Positions 1 to 9,103 of a stretch of DNA of 64,000 nt are shown here, piece after piece. The notes beneath the pieces were generated by a model. It did no database searches and was not told where the DNA came from. It worked only from the letters and a program-made list of their open reading frames with translations. Numbering within the stretch: the stretch's first letter is position 1; every line of letters begins with the position of its first letter. This stretch comes from JAVJRN01 sp040218415 (GTDB taxonomy: Bacteria; Bacteroidota; Bacteroidia; Cytophagales; Cyclobacteriaceae). The position numbers and the translations under genes are program-made. The stretch covers positions 50,921 to 114,920 of the forward strand of contig JAVJRN010000025.1 of assembly GCA_040218415.1 (NCBI GenBank), in the 5' to 3' direction.

Positions 1-72
1 CATAATTTAGATGCTATCAATCATCCAGGTTTCCTGAAACTATTATTCGTTATACCTTTTGGGATCGACTAA
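1..72 (+). CDS. C-terminal end of an upstream gene (partial)
   Basis: Frame 1 is open from the first base for 23 codons and ends with TAA at 70-72. The tail reads ...FLKLLFVIPFGID. The next gene starts 50 nt later on the same strand, so this is plausibly the end of a preceding gene cut by the window edge. It is too short to recognise, and chance openness cannot be excluded. Confidence 0.35.
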   Translation, partial: HNLDAINHPGFLKLLFVIPFGID

Positions 73-121
73 ATCAAGAATGGATATATTGCCTTCATAG
101 TTGAATTAAAAAATTGTTCTT

Positions 122-883
122 ATGAAAATCTTCTTGACGATTCTTGTTTTTTGCTCTACCATAAGCATCACGCGTGCACAGCAATTCAAAGCACTTGTAT
201 TTTCTAAAACTGCCGGTTGGCATCATGAGGCCATCAATGAAGGAGTAGACGCCCTCAGAGCGATGGCCAAGCGTCATGATTTTGGTCTTGACTGGGAAGA
301 GAATGCTGGGCGGGTTTTTACCGATGATTACTTGAAAAAGTATGATGTGATTATTTTTCTGATGACCACCGAAGATATTTTGAATGATGCCCAGCAAGAG
401 GTTTTTAAACGATTTATTCAGTCAGGAAAGGGTTTTGTGGGTATCCATAGCGCATCGGATACAGAGTATGACTGGCCGTGGTATAATGAATTGGTTGGGA
501 TGATGTTTCACATTCATCCGCATAATCAGACGGCTTTGATCAAGGTAGAAGACCGCAACTTTCCAGGAATGCAACTTATGCCCGATACCCGCTGGTGGAC
601 GGATGAATGGTATGAGTTTGGCGAGCTGAAATCACAGAACCTCAATTATTTAATGAGTGTAGATGAATCTACTTATGATACCAAGGCGCAGTGGGGCGAA
701 AAAAAGTCAAAAGGCATGGGTTTTCATCCCATCTCTTGGTATCAAGAGTTTGATGGTGGAAGATCTTTTTACACTGCAATGGGTCATATTCCAGGAACCT
801 ACTCTGATGCAATCTTCTTAGAGCACATTTATGGCGGCATTTTTTGGAGCGCAACAGGGAAAGGTGTTTTGCAAAAAGATTAA
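122..883 (+). CDS. Secreted ThuA-like domain protein
   Basis: This 253-residue protein opens with a signal peptide (hydrophobic residues about 3-19, ending TRAQ). The rest is one ThuA-like domain, the class I glutamine-amidotransferase-like fold found in trehalose-utilisation and sugar-related proteins. Visible family landmarks are FSKTAGWHHEAI near residue 27, the GIHSASDTEYDWPWY stretch near residue 106, an HPHNQ motif, and WTDEWYEF near residue 159. In Bacteroidota such proteins are exported and often sit in carbohydrate-use loci, but no sugar gene adjoins this one. Substrate and reaction are unknown; ThuA itself is linked to disaccharide oxidation. The next gene is convergent, so it appears monocistronic. 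Confidence 0.85.
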   Translation: MKIFLTILVFCSTISITRAQQFKALVFSKTAGWHHEAINEGVDALRAMAKRHDFGLDWEENAGRVFTDDYLKKYDVIIFLMTTEDILNDAQQEVFKRFIQSGKGFVGIHSASDTEYDWPWYNELVGMMFHIHPHNQTALIKVEDRNFPGMQLMPDTRWWTDEWYEFGELKSQNLNYLMSVDESTYDTKAQWGEKKSKGMGFHPISWYQEFDGGRSFYTAMGHIPGTYSDAIFLEHIYGGIFWSATGKGVLQKD

Positions 884-973
884 CCCTTATGCTTCGCTGA
901 CGACCTTCAAAATCCTTGTTAAAAAAAATTGGCAACAAGCTTTTTGTTTAGTGCCATGTTAGAAATCAATCGG

Positions 974-2518
974 TTATTCCAGCCATACTTTGTGCCATCT
1001 ACCGTTGGTTTTGTCATCAAAAATTACCTGAGGTGCCAAATGAGAACTGATCAATTGTTTTTTCAAAATCTCCTCGTCCCATCCGAGTTTGTACAAATCG
1101 TTGAGGACTGATTCTGGGATTAATTCTTCGATATTCAAGGCAGCATCTGGTGGGAAAGTCAGATCCATAATTTCCTTTTTACCTTCGAAAATAATTACTT
1201 TCAATCGCTTAGAAATAGCATTGACTTTCGGTACCGGTGTGTATTCGGGCATTGGCGGCAGCTCGAAATCCCGAGCCTGTTGCATGACTTCTTCACCGAC
1301 CGACTTTTTTAGTAGTCCCCAGCAGGGAAGCTGCACGTCTAAGTCTACCAGTTGGATCATGACCCCTTGAAATGATCTCATGATTAAATAAAGATCAGCC
1401 GATCCAGAAGAGCGAAACCACCATTTTCTTTCACCAAGGATGACTTCAAAAGCTTTGGTTACATCCCAAGCCTCAATATCGAAAGCGCTATTGGTAAGAA
1501 ATGGCTTGAAAAGTAGCGGGCAAAGCACAGGCAGTTCATGTTCTATGTAAGCCAACTTTGATAGGTTAAAACCCATGGCTGCAAAGCATCGCATGTAGTC
1601 AATAGGCGTTTCTTCTCTTGTGGCCAAGATGAGTTTGAGTAGTGACATCCGCTCCGAATAGGAGATTTTGTCAGCACTGCCATAGTCGAGCAAGGTCACG
1701 GTTGGTGCTTGTCCTTCTTTTTTGTTAAAGAAGAAATTGCCCAAATGAGGATCCGTATGCACTTCCCCAAATACGAACAAACTTTTCATCAAAGTCATCA
1801 TCAAAGTACGGGCAACAAGCATGCGGTCTTTCACGTCCCAAGTGGTCACCTCGTCGAAAAATACGCCTTCTTCCCAAGACTGCACCAATACCACGGAGCT
1901 ACTCATATCCTGATGAACTTTCGGGATCACCAGTCCGTCAACATGAAGGGATTCATGAAACCTTGATTGTCGAGCCGCTTCTGATAGATAGTCCAGTTCT
2001 TCTTTAAGATCTTCGTTGAGTACTTTTTTGTAGGAATTCAGGTCGATTTGCCATTTTTTGGCTGGCCCCATCATTGGGATAAGTCCTGCGATTTTGAGTT
2101 CTGCGCTTATCGTTTTTTCCATTTCTGGATATTGGATCTTAATCGCTACGTCTTCGCCTGTACTTTTTAGTTTCGCCCGGTGAACTTGACCAAGTGAGGC
2201 GGCATGGGCTTTTTCATCAATCCACTCAAAATCTTCCACGCACGGATGCGCTGGAAATTTGGAAAACTGGCTTTTCATCGATGATAATTTCCGCTGAGGG
2301 ATGCCTTTGAGCAACTGTGTAAAGGCTGGGTCTTTCTTATAATTGGCGACTACCTGCCCCACCTTCATGGCTAGCCCGCCATTTCTGGCAAGCTGTTCTG
2401 ATATTTTCTGACGTACGATCTGCTTGTCTTGCTCAGTTTTTGACTTGCGCAAGCGAATCATGGCACGTAGGAGGCTCACGATGTAGGTAAACTGTTTGAA
2501 GTTGCGTAAAACTGACAT
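974..2518 (-). CDS. ABC1/UbiB-family atypical protein kinase
   Basis: This 514-residue protein is a UbiB/ABC1/ADCK family kinase-like ATPase, a family tied to quinone and isoprenoid lipid homeostasis. Hallmarks are visible in order: the family-specific KxGQ motif (K52-Q55), an alanine-rich nucleotide loop AASLGQVH near residue 107, the ion-pair lysine in AIKIQ (K127), the ELDY motif near residue 175, a catalytic loop HTDPHLGN (254-261) and the metal-binding DYG (278-280). No clear C-terminal membrane helices are seen. Its start codon overlaps the stop of the preceding gene (TAATG sharing one base at 2518), so the pair should be translationally coupled. The family is certain; the lipid substrate is not. 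Confidence 0.9.
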   Translation of the reverse strand: MSVLRNFKQFTYIVSLLRAMIRLRKSKTEQDKQIVRQKISEQLARNGGLAMKVGQVVANYKKDPAFTQLLKGIPQRKLSSMKSQFSKFPAHPCVEDFEWIDEKAHAASLGQVHRAKLKSTGEDVAIKIQYPEMEKTISAELKIAGLIPMMGPAKKWQIDLNSYKKVLNEDLKEELDYLSEAARQSRFHESLHVDGLVIPKVHQDMSSSVVLVQSWEEGVFFDEVTTWDVKDRMLVARTLMMTLMKSLFVFGEVHTDPHLGNFFFNKKEGQAPTVTLLDYGSADKISYSERMSLLKLILATREETPIDYMRCFAAMGFNLSKLAYIEHELPVLCPLLFKPFLTNSAFDIEAWDVTKAFEVILGERKWWFRSSGSADLYLIMRSFQGVMIQLVDLDVQLPCWGLLKKSVGEEVMQQARDFELPPMPEYTPVPKVNAISKRLKVIIFEGKKEIMDLTFPPDAALNIEELIPESVLNDLYKLGWDEEILKKQLISSHLAPQVIFDDKTNGRWHKVWLE

Positions 2519-3159
2519 TACATGTTTTTAATTTGTTCGTCGATAAAATCTTGACTTATCCCATTGTCAATGAGCAATTTTTGTAAATCGTCCTGCTTAA
2601 AATAAGGAGTCGTATACAAGAAAGCTGCGACCATATCGTCTTTGGTTACGTGTAGGTTTCCCTCGATGAGGGCGAATGCTTCGGCTTGCTCCACCATCTT
2701 TTTTCTCGCCGGGTTGCGAAAATGAATAGTTACATGGGTAAGCAGTGATTTGGCCATTTCCTCGGCTTCTGCTTCCCAATCAAATGTTTTGTTAAGCTCA
2801 GGATGTATGCCCAAGTCATCTTCAGTCAATACCTGATGAAGATTAATGTGTAGACCATACGGCCCTTCGAATTGTTGCTCCTTACGAAACATGTCCGATT
2901 CCATGATTTCAGTTATCGGATTTAAACCCATGGCCATGAGTTTTTCAGAACCAGCAGCTATGTCGGTGGACTCTAAGTCAAGGTTGAAGGAAGGTTTGAT
3001 TTTGTCATTTTGCATGAACCGGATACTCAAAAGACCATTGTTTACCGTAACACTCGAGCTGTCATGGTAGATCATGGTAAATTCAAAGTGATCACACAGG
3101 AAATTCGAAACACCTCTTATATCATCATGGCTATGGTTGATAGCAGATACAAACTCCAT
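2518..3159 (-). CDS. VOC-like plus PCP_red-like two-domain protein
   Basis: This 213-residue cytosolic protein has no signal peptide. Residues about 1-115 look like a glyoxalase/VOC half-fold, with a start resembling VOC proteins and a GPYGLHINLHQ strand. Residues about 125-180 resemble the small helical C-terminal domain of light-independent protochlorophyllide reductase subunit B (PCP_red): WEAEAEEM, then a helix with basic residues, then AEAFALIEG and HVTKDDMVAAF. The C-terminal tail (YFKQDDLQKLLIDNG) may bind a partner. The gene overlaps the UbiB-type kinase gene by one base and lies upstream of it, so the two probably work together. The domain assignments are by eye and the function is unknown. 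Confidence 0.6.
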   Translation of the reverse strand: MEFVSAINHSHDDIRGVSNFLCDHFEFTMIYHDSSSVTVNNGLLSIRFMQNDKIKPSFNLDLESTDIAAGSEKLMAMGLNPITEIMESDMFRKEQQFEGPYGLHINLHQVLTEDDLGIHPELNKTFDWEAEAEEMAKSLLTHVTIHFRNPARKKMVEQAEAFALIEGNLHVTKDDMVAAFLYTTPYFKQDDLQKLLIDNGISQDFIDEQIKNM

Positions 3160-3633
3160 TTTTAAAAAAAATTAGCTGTTGAAAGCCAGATTAATTGTCT
3201 GACCGATTACAATGTTACTAGTAATTTTTCAAGGTAAGCGACTATGATTGCGTGAGAAAAATCATTTTCGATAAAAAGCGTATTTTCATCTATTGACACT
3301 TCATTTGGGAGATGTTTTGTACAGCCGCATGAGGAGACTTTTTTGCGTGGGCATAAAATTATTAAGAAATTTTTGGATGAGTATTTTTTAAGAAACCCGT
3401 GACTGACCTAAGGCAAATTGTATTCAAAATTTTTCATTTTCTGGCTATTGCTTATCCCAAGAAAATAAGCCACAGTTCTTTTAGGCCAAAATAAATTTTC
3501 ATTTCATCAAAGAAACGAAGCGTCTAAAACTGATTTCCTCGGGTTGAGATATATGTTGGTTGAAAACTGTCCACTTGCAAACAAATTCATCTGATAAACA
3601 AAACGGATCCGTATTATCTTCGTACTACCAACC
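3160..3633. other. Intergenic region between divergent genes
   Basis: This 474-bp AT-rich gap separates two divergent genes and holds no convincing ORF. TATCTTCG at 3615-3622 resembles a Bacteroidota -7 element (TAnnTTTG), but no good TTTG lies at the right distance, so it is only a weak promoter candidate for the lipoprotein gene that follows. Confidence 0.4.
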
Positions 3634-4401
3634 ATGAATAGATTTTTAGTTTTGTTTGTAATCGCATTAGGCTTGTCTGGTTGCTCTTTTGAAAATAAAG
3701 AGCAGAAAGCGCAAGAACTCATCAATAAATCGATCAAGGCGTATGGTCAGCAGTATTTTCAAAATAGCGCCATCACCTTTGTTTTTAGAGACCGAAATTA
3801 TACTGCAAACAGAACTCCCGAAAAATATACCTACACGCGATCATTCAACGATTCGCTTGGTTATGTCAAAGATATTTTGATCAACAGCAGTGATTTTACG
3901 CGTACCGTCAATGGTGATACTATGGCGTTGGATGAGGAATGGACTAACAAGTATAAAAATGCCTTAAACTCTGTGCTCTATTTTGTGCAAGTGCCTTACG
4001 TACTCAATGATCCGGCGGTGCAAAAAAAGTATAAGGGTACGATCAATATTGCGGGTTTCGATTATCACGCTATTCAGGTGACTTTTTCTACTGAGAATGG
4101 CGGAGAGGACTATGATGACGAGTTCTATTATTGGATCAATGCCAAGAACTTTATGGTTGATTATTTTGCCTATAAATACAGTACTGATGGTGGAGGCGTT
4201 CGCTTCAGGGAAGCTTTCCATAGGCATGAAAAGAAAGGAATAATCTTTCAAAATTATATCAACTATAAAGCGCCACTAGATGTGCCATTGTCGGAGTTGC
4301 CCAAGTTGTTTGAAACGGATCAGCTGGAGGAGTTATCGAGGATAGAGCAAGAGCGCGTGCAGGTTTTTAGAAAGAAAAATACGGCCAATCCTAAAAGTTA
4401 A
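3634..4401 (+). CDS. DUF6503 family lipoprotein
   Basis: This 255-residue predicted lipoprotein has a signal sequence ending in a lipobox (LGLSGC, Cys17). The mature part matches the DUF6503 pattern of Bacteroidota: AYGQQYFQNSAITFVFRDR, then RTPEKYTYTRSF, a beta-rich centre, and the DDEFYYWINAKNFMVDYFAY stretch in the C-terminal half. The fold may be LolA/VioE-like, meaning a beta half-barrel that binds hydrophobic ligands, but that is inference. It probably resides in the periplasm or outer membrane. It stands alone between non-coding regions. No catalytic residues are evident and the role is unknown. Confidence 0.75.
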   Translation: MNRFLVLFVIALGLSGCSFENKEQKAQELINKSIKAYGQQYFQNSAITFVFRDRNYTANRTPEKYTYTRSFNDSLGYVKDILINSSDFTRTVNGDTMALDEEWTNKYKNALNSVLYFVQVPYVLNDPAVQKKYKGTINIAGFDYHAIQVTFSTENGGEDYDDEFYYWINAKNFMVDYFAYKYSTDGGGVRFREAFHRHEKKGIIFQNYINYKAPLDVPLSELPKLFETDQLEELSRIEQERVQVFRKKNTANPKS

Positions 4402-4781
4402 AGCGTACTTGACTTGAAGTTCCTAAGTTGATATGGCCTTTTTTTGTAAACAAAATAGAAGAACGACGATTATTGCTAAGCTAATTCCTCTGATTAACCA
4501 ATCAGCCCTTTGATTGGGTCTGGTGGTGTTTCCTTAAATTAATAACTATAGTGTAGCTCAAGCTTTTCCATCGAAATAGCCTCTGAATCCTCATAATTCT
4601 GTTCAAAGCGAAAGGTTCTTTAACTTGCAACTTTGAAAACATCTTTTAGTGGTAGCTATGTCGATGACTAAAATAGATGAAGCCAAATAGCTTTCACGAT
4701 CGTGATTAAGTTCAATCTTTATACTCAAGAGGAATTGGCCGATGATCTCAACACCTATCTCAAAAGAAATTACACCATAAT
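4402..4781. other. Intergenic region with a possible decayed gene end
   Basis: The gap contains no complete gene. From about 4686 a start-less frame runs into the next gene and stops at TGA 4783-4785, overlapping the downstream TTG start. Its tail reads LYTQEELADDLNTYL, which has natural-looking composition and may be the tail of a decayed gene. A small inverted repeat (CCAATC/GATTGG) lies near 4498-4517. Confidence 0.3.
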
Positions 4782-7082
4782 TTGAAAAGAATACTTATCC
4801 TCCTTTTACTGATTTTATTGTTAACCAGCACTGGATACACACAGCAAACCGAGCGACCAAAACTTGCAGTAGTCCTAAGTGGTGGTGGAGCCAAGGGATT
4901 GGCACATATACCACTTCTGAAAGCACTCGATTCACTCGGCGTAAAGCCTGATTTGATTGTAGGAAACAGCATGGGCAGTGTCATTGGTGGGCTCTATGCG
5001 ATTGGCTACTCGGCAGATTCGATAGAGCAAATAGCATTGGGCATTGACTGGGATAAAATTTTCGCGACGGATTTACCCTATAACTATATCAATAATGCTG
5101 AGCGAGATGAGTATGATAAATACTCTTTGGAATTACCCTTTGAAGATTGGAGTCCGGTGTTGCCTCTTGGTTTAATTGATGGTCAGGAATTGGGGTTGTT
5201 TCTTTCTAGAGTCTCGCTTCCTGTGGCTGAGATCACTAATTTTGATGATTTCCCCATTCCCTACCGCTGTGTGGCCACCGACATAGAAAATGGCAAAGAA
5301 GTGCTTTTTAAGAATGGAGATGTTGCACTCGCCATGAGATCGAGTATGGCGGTACCCTCCGTTTTTACACCTGTAACATACAATGATCTACTACTTGTTG
5401 ATGGTGGTATTTTGAATAATTTCCCGGTAAATATTGCGCAAGAATGGGGCGCGGACATTATCATAGGAAGTGATGTCAGTGGTGGGTTAAAATCCCGTAA
5501 AGACCTACAGTCGATACAGAGTTTGCTTTTTCAAGCAGTGATGATTTCTTCTGATTTAAGAAACGAAAAGCAGCAAGAAAACTGTGACATTCTACTTGAT
5601 CACACATCCAACCTTACTTATGGGACGGCAGATTTTACCGAGGCAGCAGCTATAGTTCAAGAAGGGAAAATCGCTTTAAACGACAATTTGAACGGGCTTG
5701 TCGATTTACTCGAACAATTCCGGCAAAGTAATCCAAAGGCCAATATTATTCCTGATTTTGATCAGACGATTGAGGTAGACAAAATTGTATTTAATGGCAC
5801 CTCTGCTATCAATGAAGATTTGCTTATTGGTAAGTTTGGTTTTGGAGATAAGAAATTTAGGGTTGAAGAACTAGAAGTCAAAATTAGACGCGCCAGTGGA
5901 TCCCAAATATTTAAAAAGATTACCTACAATCTGAATGATATAGCGGGGCAGACTGTACTGACTTTTGAGGTAGAAGAGCGTCTGTCTGTTTACGCAAAAG
6001 GAGGCATTCATTTTGATACAGAGCGAGGAGCCGGTATAGTCATGAACGTTACTGGGAGAAACATTATCGGTCGAGGCAGTAGAACGCTGGTTACGGTAAA
6101 TGCAGCAGAAAACCCCAAATTCAGATTACAGCAACAAGGATATGTTGGTAGATCTGAAAATAATTGGTACAGAGGAGAGTTTTTCTACGAGAAGGTCAAA
6201 GAGAGTATCTATTCCCTTGGTCTGCGCAGGGAGCAGTACTTTTTGCAACATATGGAAGGAAAGTTTGACTTCAACCGAGACATTGACAACAATGCTTATT
6301 TGGGTGCTTTTGTTGTGATCAATAGGGATACTTACTCTCCGGTGGTCACTGCCACCACGCGAAATATACCGCGAGATTCTGTCGTTAATGATATCGAACA
6401 AATCCAACACCCCGGAGCAGCTTTTGGGTTGGAATACGTTCATAACTCTTTCAACAAGCGGTTTTTCCCAACTAGTGGGAAACGCTTAAGTATGATCGCC
6501 ACGAATTACTTTAAACACTCGGCCAACGTTGACTTTTACTCAGAACAACTTGGCAGTAGGCATTTCCAATTTAAAAATTTGCTACAATTTCAACTGAATT
6601 GGCAACAGAATATTGAGCTTGGTAGTAGCATGACATTAAGGCCGAAAGTTGATGCATTTACGACGATGATCAATGATGAATCATTCTACGAGTTTGGTAT
6701 TTTGAAATCTATCTTTGTAGGTGGCGCGGTGGAGCGATCAAGAAAACAATATCAAACCTTTCATGGATTAAAAGATGGAGAAGCTCGGAATACACAAGGA
6801 GCTTTGTTTTCACTAGATTTTCAATGGGCAATTTTCAAAGATCTATATTTTATTCCCCACGCCTCGGCAGGAGTTTTGGGGGTTAGCAGCTTCAGCAATT
6901 TTATAAAGTCCTTAAATACACTGGAGCCCGAGTGGAATGAAGCGATGAGCAGCTACTTATACTCCTATGGATCTAGTATGGCTTTTATGTCTCCTTTAGG
7001 GCCGATCCGATTAGGTGTCTCCAAAATTAGCCAAGTGCAAAAGCCAAGGGTTTATTTCAGTTTAGGCTTTCATTTTTACTAG
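4782..7082 (+). CDS. Patatin-like phospholipase with BamA-like C-terminal barrel
   Basis: This 766-residue exported protein has a signal peptide (residues 1-21). A patatin domain follows (about 26-220): oxyanion loop SGGGAKG (33-39), nucleophile elbow GNSMG with Ser63, and the catalytic DGG with Asp207. Residues about 325-395 look like a POTRA-type domain. The remaining part is a surface-antigen (BamA/Omp85-like) beta barrel ending in the aromatic FSLGFHFY, as outer-membrane proteins do. The architecture resembles Pseudomonas PlpD, a type Vd autotransporter-like lipase. The start is TTG: no in-frame ATG precedes the signal peptide and the next ATG lies in the GNSMG elbow. It is flanked by non-coding DNA. 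Confidence 0.88.
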   Translation: MKRILILLLLILLLTSTGYTQQTERPKLAVVLSGGGAKGLAHIPLLKALDSLGVKPDLIVGNSMGSVIGGLYAIGYSADSIEQIALGIDWDKIFATDLPYNYINNAERDEYDKYSLELPFEDWSPVLPLGLIDGQELGLFLSRVSLPVAEITNFDDFPIPYRCVATDIENGKEVLFKNGDVALAMRSSMAVPSVFTPVTYNDLLLVDGGILNNFPVNIAQEWGADIIIGSDVSGGLKSRKDLQSIQSLLFQAVMISSDLRNEKQQENCDILLDHTSNLTYGTADFTEAAAIVQEGKIALNDNLNGLVDLLEQFRQSNPKANIIPDFDQTIEVDKIVFNGTSAINEDLLIGKFGFGDKKFRVEELEVKIRRASGSQIFKKITYNLNDIAGQTVLTFEVEERLSVYAKGGIHFDTERGAGIVMNVTGRNIIGRGSRTLVTVNAAENPKFRLQQQGYVGRSENNWYRGEFFYEKVKESIYSLGLRREQYFLQHMEGKFDFNRDIDNNAYLGAFVVINRDTYSPVVTATTRNIPRDSVVNDIEQIQHPGAAFGLEYVHNSFNKRFFPTSGKRLSMIATNYFKHSANVDFYSEQLGSRHFQFKNLLQFQLNWQQNIELGSSMTLRPKVDAFTTMINDESFYEFGILKSIFVGGAVERSRKQYQTFHGLKDGEARNTQGALFSLDFQWAIFKDLYFIPHASAGVLGVSSFSNFIKSLNTLEPEWNEAMSSYLYSYGSSMAFMSPLGPIRLGVSKISQVQKPRVYFSLGFHFY

Positions 7083-7341
7083 GAGAGGCAGCATTCATCG
7101 TTTAACTGTAAAGATAATCTAGCCAGTATCCAGTGTTACTCATTTGAAGGTTGGACTTTCCTTCATATATACTCCATTTTATCTAAGTGCCGTTAACTCC
7201 CGTCTATTCGGTGCGTGAGTTGTTGTCAGCATTGCTGAAAATATGGAATGCTGAGATTGTAGAAGAAAACTTTAGTATTCTTTGCAGAATTATATTTTGC
7301 TTTCTTTACTTTTTCGACAGGAAACGGAATAAAATAAGGGT

Positions 7342-7929
7342 TTAAAGAGATGATTCTTGCATGTCCCATTCACCAAAAATCCAGTTACTAGGATCCTTTT
7401 CATTGTTAGTTGTGAGAAAAGTTTCGATAGATAAAACTAAGTCATATCTTGAAAGTCTGCCATCTTTATTAGCATCAAAAAGTTTAAAAGCCGCCGTAAG
7501 ATCCGTTTTAGAAAGTCCTAATATTGAAAACATGCCAATATATTCGTCCATCGTCATGTAGCCATCTCTATTTTGATTGTAGAAACCAAAAAGAAACATA
7601 AGGATCAAATCAACAAACTCATCGGTGATAATGGTATCCTGACCATGGACGATCTCACTATCAAAAAATTGAAGCCACTCGCTGAGCGTCACAATACCTT
7701 TATTCTCAACAGGAATGTCAGAGGTGAGTCTGTTGAAAAATGATGTAGACTTTCGTTTTATTAAATCACGGTATTTTTTTTCATCTTTTTCATCCTCGAA
7801 TTTCAATAAATCAACCACCTCATTGCCAATAGTTATGATATCGCTGAGTTGAAGTTCGTTGTTATTGTTATTCTTACCGAGAATATTAAAAAGATAAGAG
7901 AGCTTAGTTTTTTGAAAAGTCGTTAACAT
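7342..7929 (-). CDS. EF-hand calcium-binding protein, calerythrin-like
   Basis: This 195-residue cytosolic protein has two well-formed EF-hand loops: residues 118-129 (NQNRDGYMTMDE) and 152-163 (DANKDGRLSRYD). Both place acidic or polar ligands at positions 1, 3, 5, 9 and 12 and glycine at 6. An N-terminal half with a WLQFFDSE-like helix probably carries degenerate hands. The C-terminal NWIFGEW recalls the NWLFG ending of Streptomyces calerythrin and other sarcoplasmic calcium-binding-like proteins. There is no signal peptide, so a role as an intracellular calcium buffer or sensor is likely. It stands alone on the minus strand with no obvious partner. Confidence 0.8.
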   Translation of the reverse strand: MLTTFQKTKLSYLFNILGKNNNNNELQLSDIITIGNEVVDLLKFEDEKDEKKYRDLIKRKSTSFFNRLTSDIPVENKGIVTLSEWLQFFDSEIVHGQDTIITDEFVDLILMFLFGFYNQNRDGYMTMDEYIGMFSILGLSKTDLTAAFKLFDANKDGRLSRYDLVLSIETFLTTNNEKDPSNWIFGEWDMQESSL

Positions 7930-8064
7930 AGATCGAAATATATAGGTATTTTTCTGATTTAGGCCATTTGCGTAATTTAATAATTTCCTACTTTTTTGAA
8001 AGTCAAGCCTAATGCCCCATGATGGTAACTTTCTCGATTGAATACTTTTGCTGCTGTTGCGCTT

Positions 8065-8244
8065 TTAATCCAACAAACCCTCTTGCACCGCAATCCTCAC
8101 CAAACCGGCGACATTGTTTACTTCCAATTTAGTCATTAGCGCTTTGCGATGGGTTTCTGTGGTTCTTATCGCAATGAAAAGCTGCTCAGAAATTTCTTTG
8201 GTGGATATCTTTCTGTTATAGGTTTCAGTATTTCCAGCTTTCAT
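8065..8244 (-). pseudogene. HTH-only fragment of a NarL-type response regulator
   Basis: A 59-codon ORF runs from ATG (8244-8242) to TAA (8067-8065). Its last 46 codons are a LuxR/NarL helix-turn-helix (KEISEQLFIAIRTTETHRK... to EGLLD), identical in protein to the C-terminus of the response regulator at 9796-10437. At DNA level 137 bp match with one mismatch. The first 13 codons (MKAGNTETYNRKI) are unrelated. The receiver domain and the start of the HTH domain are missing, so it is probably a recent duplication remnant. The frame is intact, however, and a DNA-binding mini-protein that competes with the full regulator cannot be excluded. Confidence 0.75.
8066..8202. repeat. Direct repeat copy 1 (response-regulator HTH coding DNA)
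   Basis: These 137 bp match 9797-9933 with a single A/G difference (8131 versus 9862). Similarity ends abruptly at both edges, just past the stop codon and in the loop before the HTH. Confidence 0.95.
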
Positions 8245-8412
8245 AGGGTAAGGTTTTGTGTTTGGTTTTTTCTATTTCAATAAAGCCTGTTTAACCTTAG
8301 GTAAATAAGTTGAATTTCTTTGCTTCTTTGAAATGATTACACTTTCTGTAGATACTGTCTTTTCAAGGTAACATATGTTACCAAAACCGTTCAAAAATAT
8401 TCGTCTATTTAC

Positions 8413-9075
8413 ATGACACAAAACATGAAGGTCATGAAAAATATATGGATAATTTTACTTGGGACTGCACTCATCGCTACATCATGTGGTGATTCTAGTG
8501 ACGATATTATGCCTTCAGAAAACGATCTGATTACCATAGAAATAGATACGTTCCCTGATGAGCCACTTAGCGAGTTTGAAAAGGATGCACTCTTGTTTAT
8601 GAGAGAAGAAGAAAAACTTGCTTGTGATGTATATGACTTCCTTTACATTCAATGGTCTGCACAGTCTTTTGACAATATTTCTTCAAGTGAGCAAAGTCAC
8701 ATGGATGCCATTCTTACGCTCATTGATAAATATGGCTTAGATGATCCTGCTGTCGATAATATTTCGGGATCGTTCATCAATGAAGACTTACAAGTGCTAT
8801 ATGATGATTTAACTGAAACTGGATCACTCAGTAAGGAGGATGCGTTTAAAGTAGGTGCAGCTATAGAAGAAATTGACATTGTTGATCTCCAACGAGAATT
8901 AGATACAACTATCGATAATGAAGATGTCAAGTTTGTTTTCGAAAATCTCATGAAAGGCTCAAGAAATCACCTCAGAGCTTTCGTAAAAAACCTCAAGAAT
9001 CTAGGAGTTGTTTACACCCCGCAATACTTAACGCAACAGTTGTTTGATGAGATTATAAATAGTGATACTGAATAG
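8413..9075 (+). CDS. DUF2202 ferritin-like lipoprotein
   Basis: This protein has a lipoprotein signal ending ATSC. Three in-frame ATGs are close together (8413, 8425, 8434); the one at 8425 or 8434 gives the more usual signal peptide. The mature part is a DUF2202 domain, predicted to be a ferritin-like four-helix bundle: LSEFEKDALLFMREEEKLACDVYDFLY, then SSEQSHMDAILTLIDKYGL, and a C-terminal GSRNHLRAFVKNL. The EEEK and E..H patterns are consistent with metal ligands. It is probably periplasmic or membrane-anchored. The next gene, a c-type cytochrome, begins just past its stop, so the two are likely co-transcribed and share a redox or metal role. The exact function is unknown. Confidence 0.85.
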   Translation: MTQNMKVMKNIWIILLGTALIATSCGDSSDDIMPSENDLITIEIDTFPDEPLSEFEKDALLFMREEEKLACDVYDFLYIQWSAQSFDNISSSEQSHMDAILTLIDKYGLDDPAVDNISGSFINEDLQVLYDDLTETGSLSKEDAFKVGAAIEEIDIVDLQRELDTTIDNEDVKFVFENLMKGSRNHLRAFVKNLKNLGVVYTPQYLTQQLFDEIINSDTE

Positions 9076-9103
9076 GGAGGAGGCGTCTCTGGCAGTAAAA
9101 GGA

